Shown here piece after piece: positions 6,627 to 6,836 of a stretch of 6,836 nucleotides of DNA. Each line of letters opens with the position of its first letter. Positions within the stretch are counted from its first letter, which is position 1. Where the stretch lies: the NCBI GenBank assembly GCA_021799945.1, contig JAJYZK010000141.1:1-6836 (forward strand). The letters are read 5' to 3'. Below the pieces are notes generated by a model. That model searched no databases and had not been told where the DNA came from. It was given only the letters and a program-made list of their open reading frames with translations. Origin of the DNA: Acidobacteriota bacterium. GTDB taxonomy: Bacteria; Acidobacteriota; Terriglobia; Terriglobales; Acidobacteriaceae. The position numbers and the translations under genes were made by a program.

Positions 6627-6836
6627 CTACGTTCTTATGACGGGCGGGCCGCCCCGGGAGTTTCGCGGTAATGCGCGGCCCGATCGCAACTCGCGCACGG
6701 CCTCCGGCCCGGACGGAAGCGCATCGCAAGGTTCGTACAGTTGCGAGCCGGGAATCTGCGGATCTGGAAATTGCGAATCCGGGAAAACTGCTCCGTGCGC
6801 GGGCCGACGCAGAGCGGCCCAGCCTGCGCCTGCTGT
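6627..6836 (-). other. Unassigned right edge; possible 3' end of another minus-strand gene
   Basis: One minus-strand frame is open from the right edge to a TAG at 6629-6627 (69 codons). It includes FPDSQFPDPQIPGSQLYEPCD, a run of F/I-P-x-x-Q pentapeptides. The other two minus frames are also open over most of this GC-rich stretch, and third-position GC in this frame is lower than in the clear genes, so coding is unproven. The 9-bp hairpin sits about 40 bases beyond its stop, where a terminator would be expected. Between 6488 and 6836 I see nothing else beyond the hairpin, promoter candidate and direct repeat listed here. Confidence 0.2.
6741..6785. repeat. Short imperfect direct repeat (TTGCGA-n-CCGGGAA)
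   Basis: TTGCGAGCCGGGAA at 6741-6754 recurs as TTGCGAATCCGGGAA at 6771-6785, 30 bases later. In the open minus-strand frame the spacing equals two pentapeptides (PDSQF and PGSQL). It could equally be a pair of regulator sites or remnants of a short duplication. Confidence 0.45.

Overview
The window reads as chromosomal DNA of a GC-rich Gram-negative bacterium, most likely an acidobacterium (Acidobacteriota). The best clues are an outer-membrane TonB-dependent receptor with an N-terminal carboxypeptidase-regulatory-like domain and an acidobacterial-style plug, and a Trp-rich WXXGXW-repeat lipoprotein of a type I associate with that phylum. The phylum call is inference from protein style; genus cannot be given.

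Layout: (1) 3-677 (+) is the 3' part of a gene that runs off the left edge. It encodes a Gly/Pro/Met/Gln hexapeptide array, a small beta-rich domain and a glycine zipper. (2) 678-952 is a spacer with only a weak promoter candidate. (3) 953-2464 (+) encodes a 503-aa predicted lipoprotein with an acidic Tyr/Asp/Gln array, a WXXGXW core and a long basic Gln/Arg/Pro tail. (4) 2504-3577 (+) is dinB, a complete-looking DNA polymerase IV ending in a beta-clamp binding motif. (5) 3614-6487 (-) is a complete 957-aa TonB-dependent receptor that converges on dinB with a 36-bp gap. (6) 6488-6836 is the upstream region of the receptor gene, with a GC-rich hairpin, a weak promoter candidate, a short direct repeat and possibly the tail of another minus-strand gene entering from the right.

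Three of the four genes are envelope proteins with conspicuous low-complexity segments; dinB is the only cytoplasmic enzyme. The three plus-strand genes may be partly co-transcribed (39 bp separate the lipoprotein gene from dinB), but no functional link between dinB and the envelope genes is visible. I see no rRNA, tRNA, CRISPR, transposase, integrase, toxin-antitoxin pair or defence gene, and no clear sign of a new multi-gene system. The most unusual material is the repeat architecture of the first two proteins, the Gly/Pro/Arg insert near the receptor's C-terminus, and the unexplained right edge.
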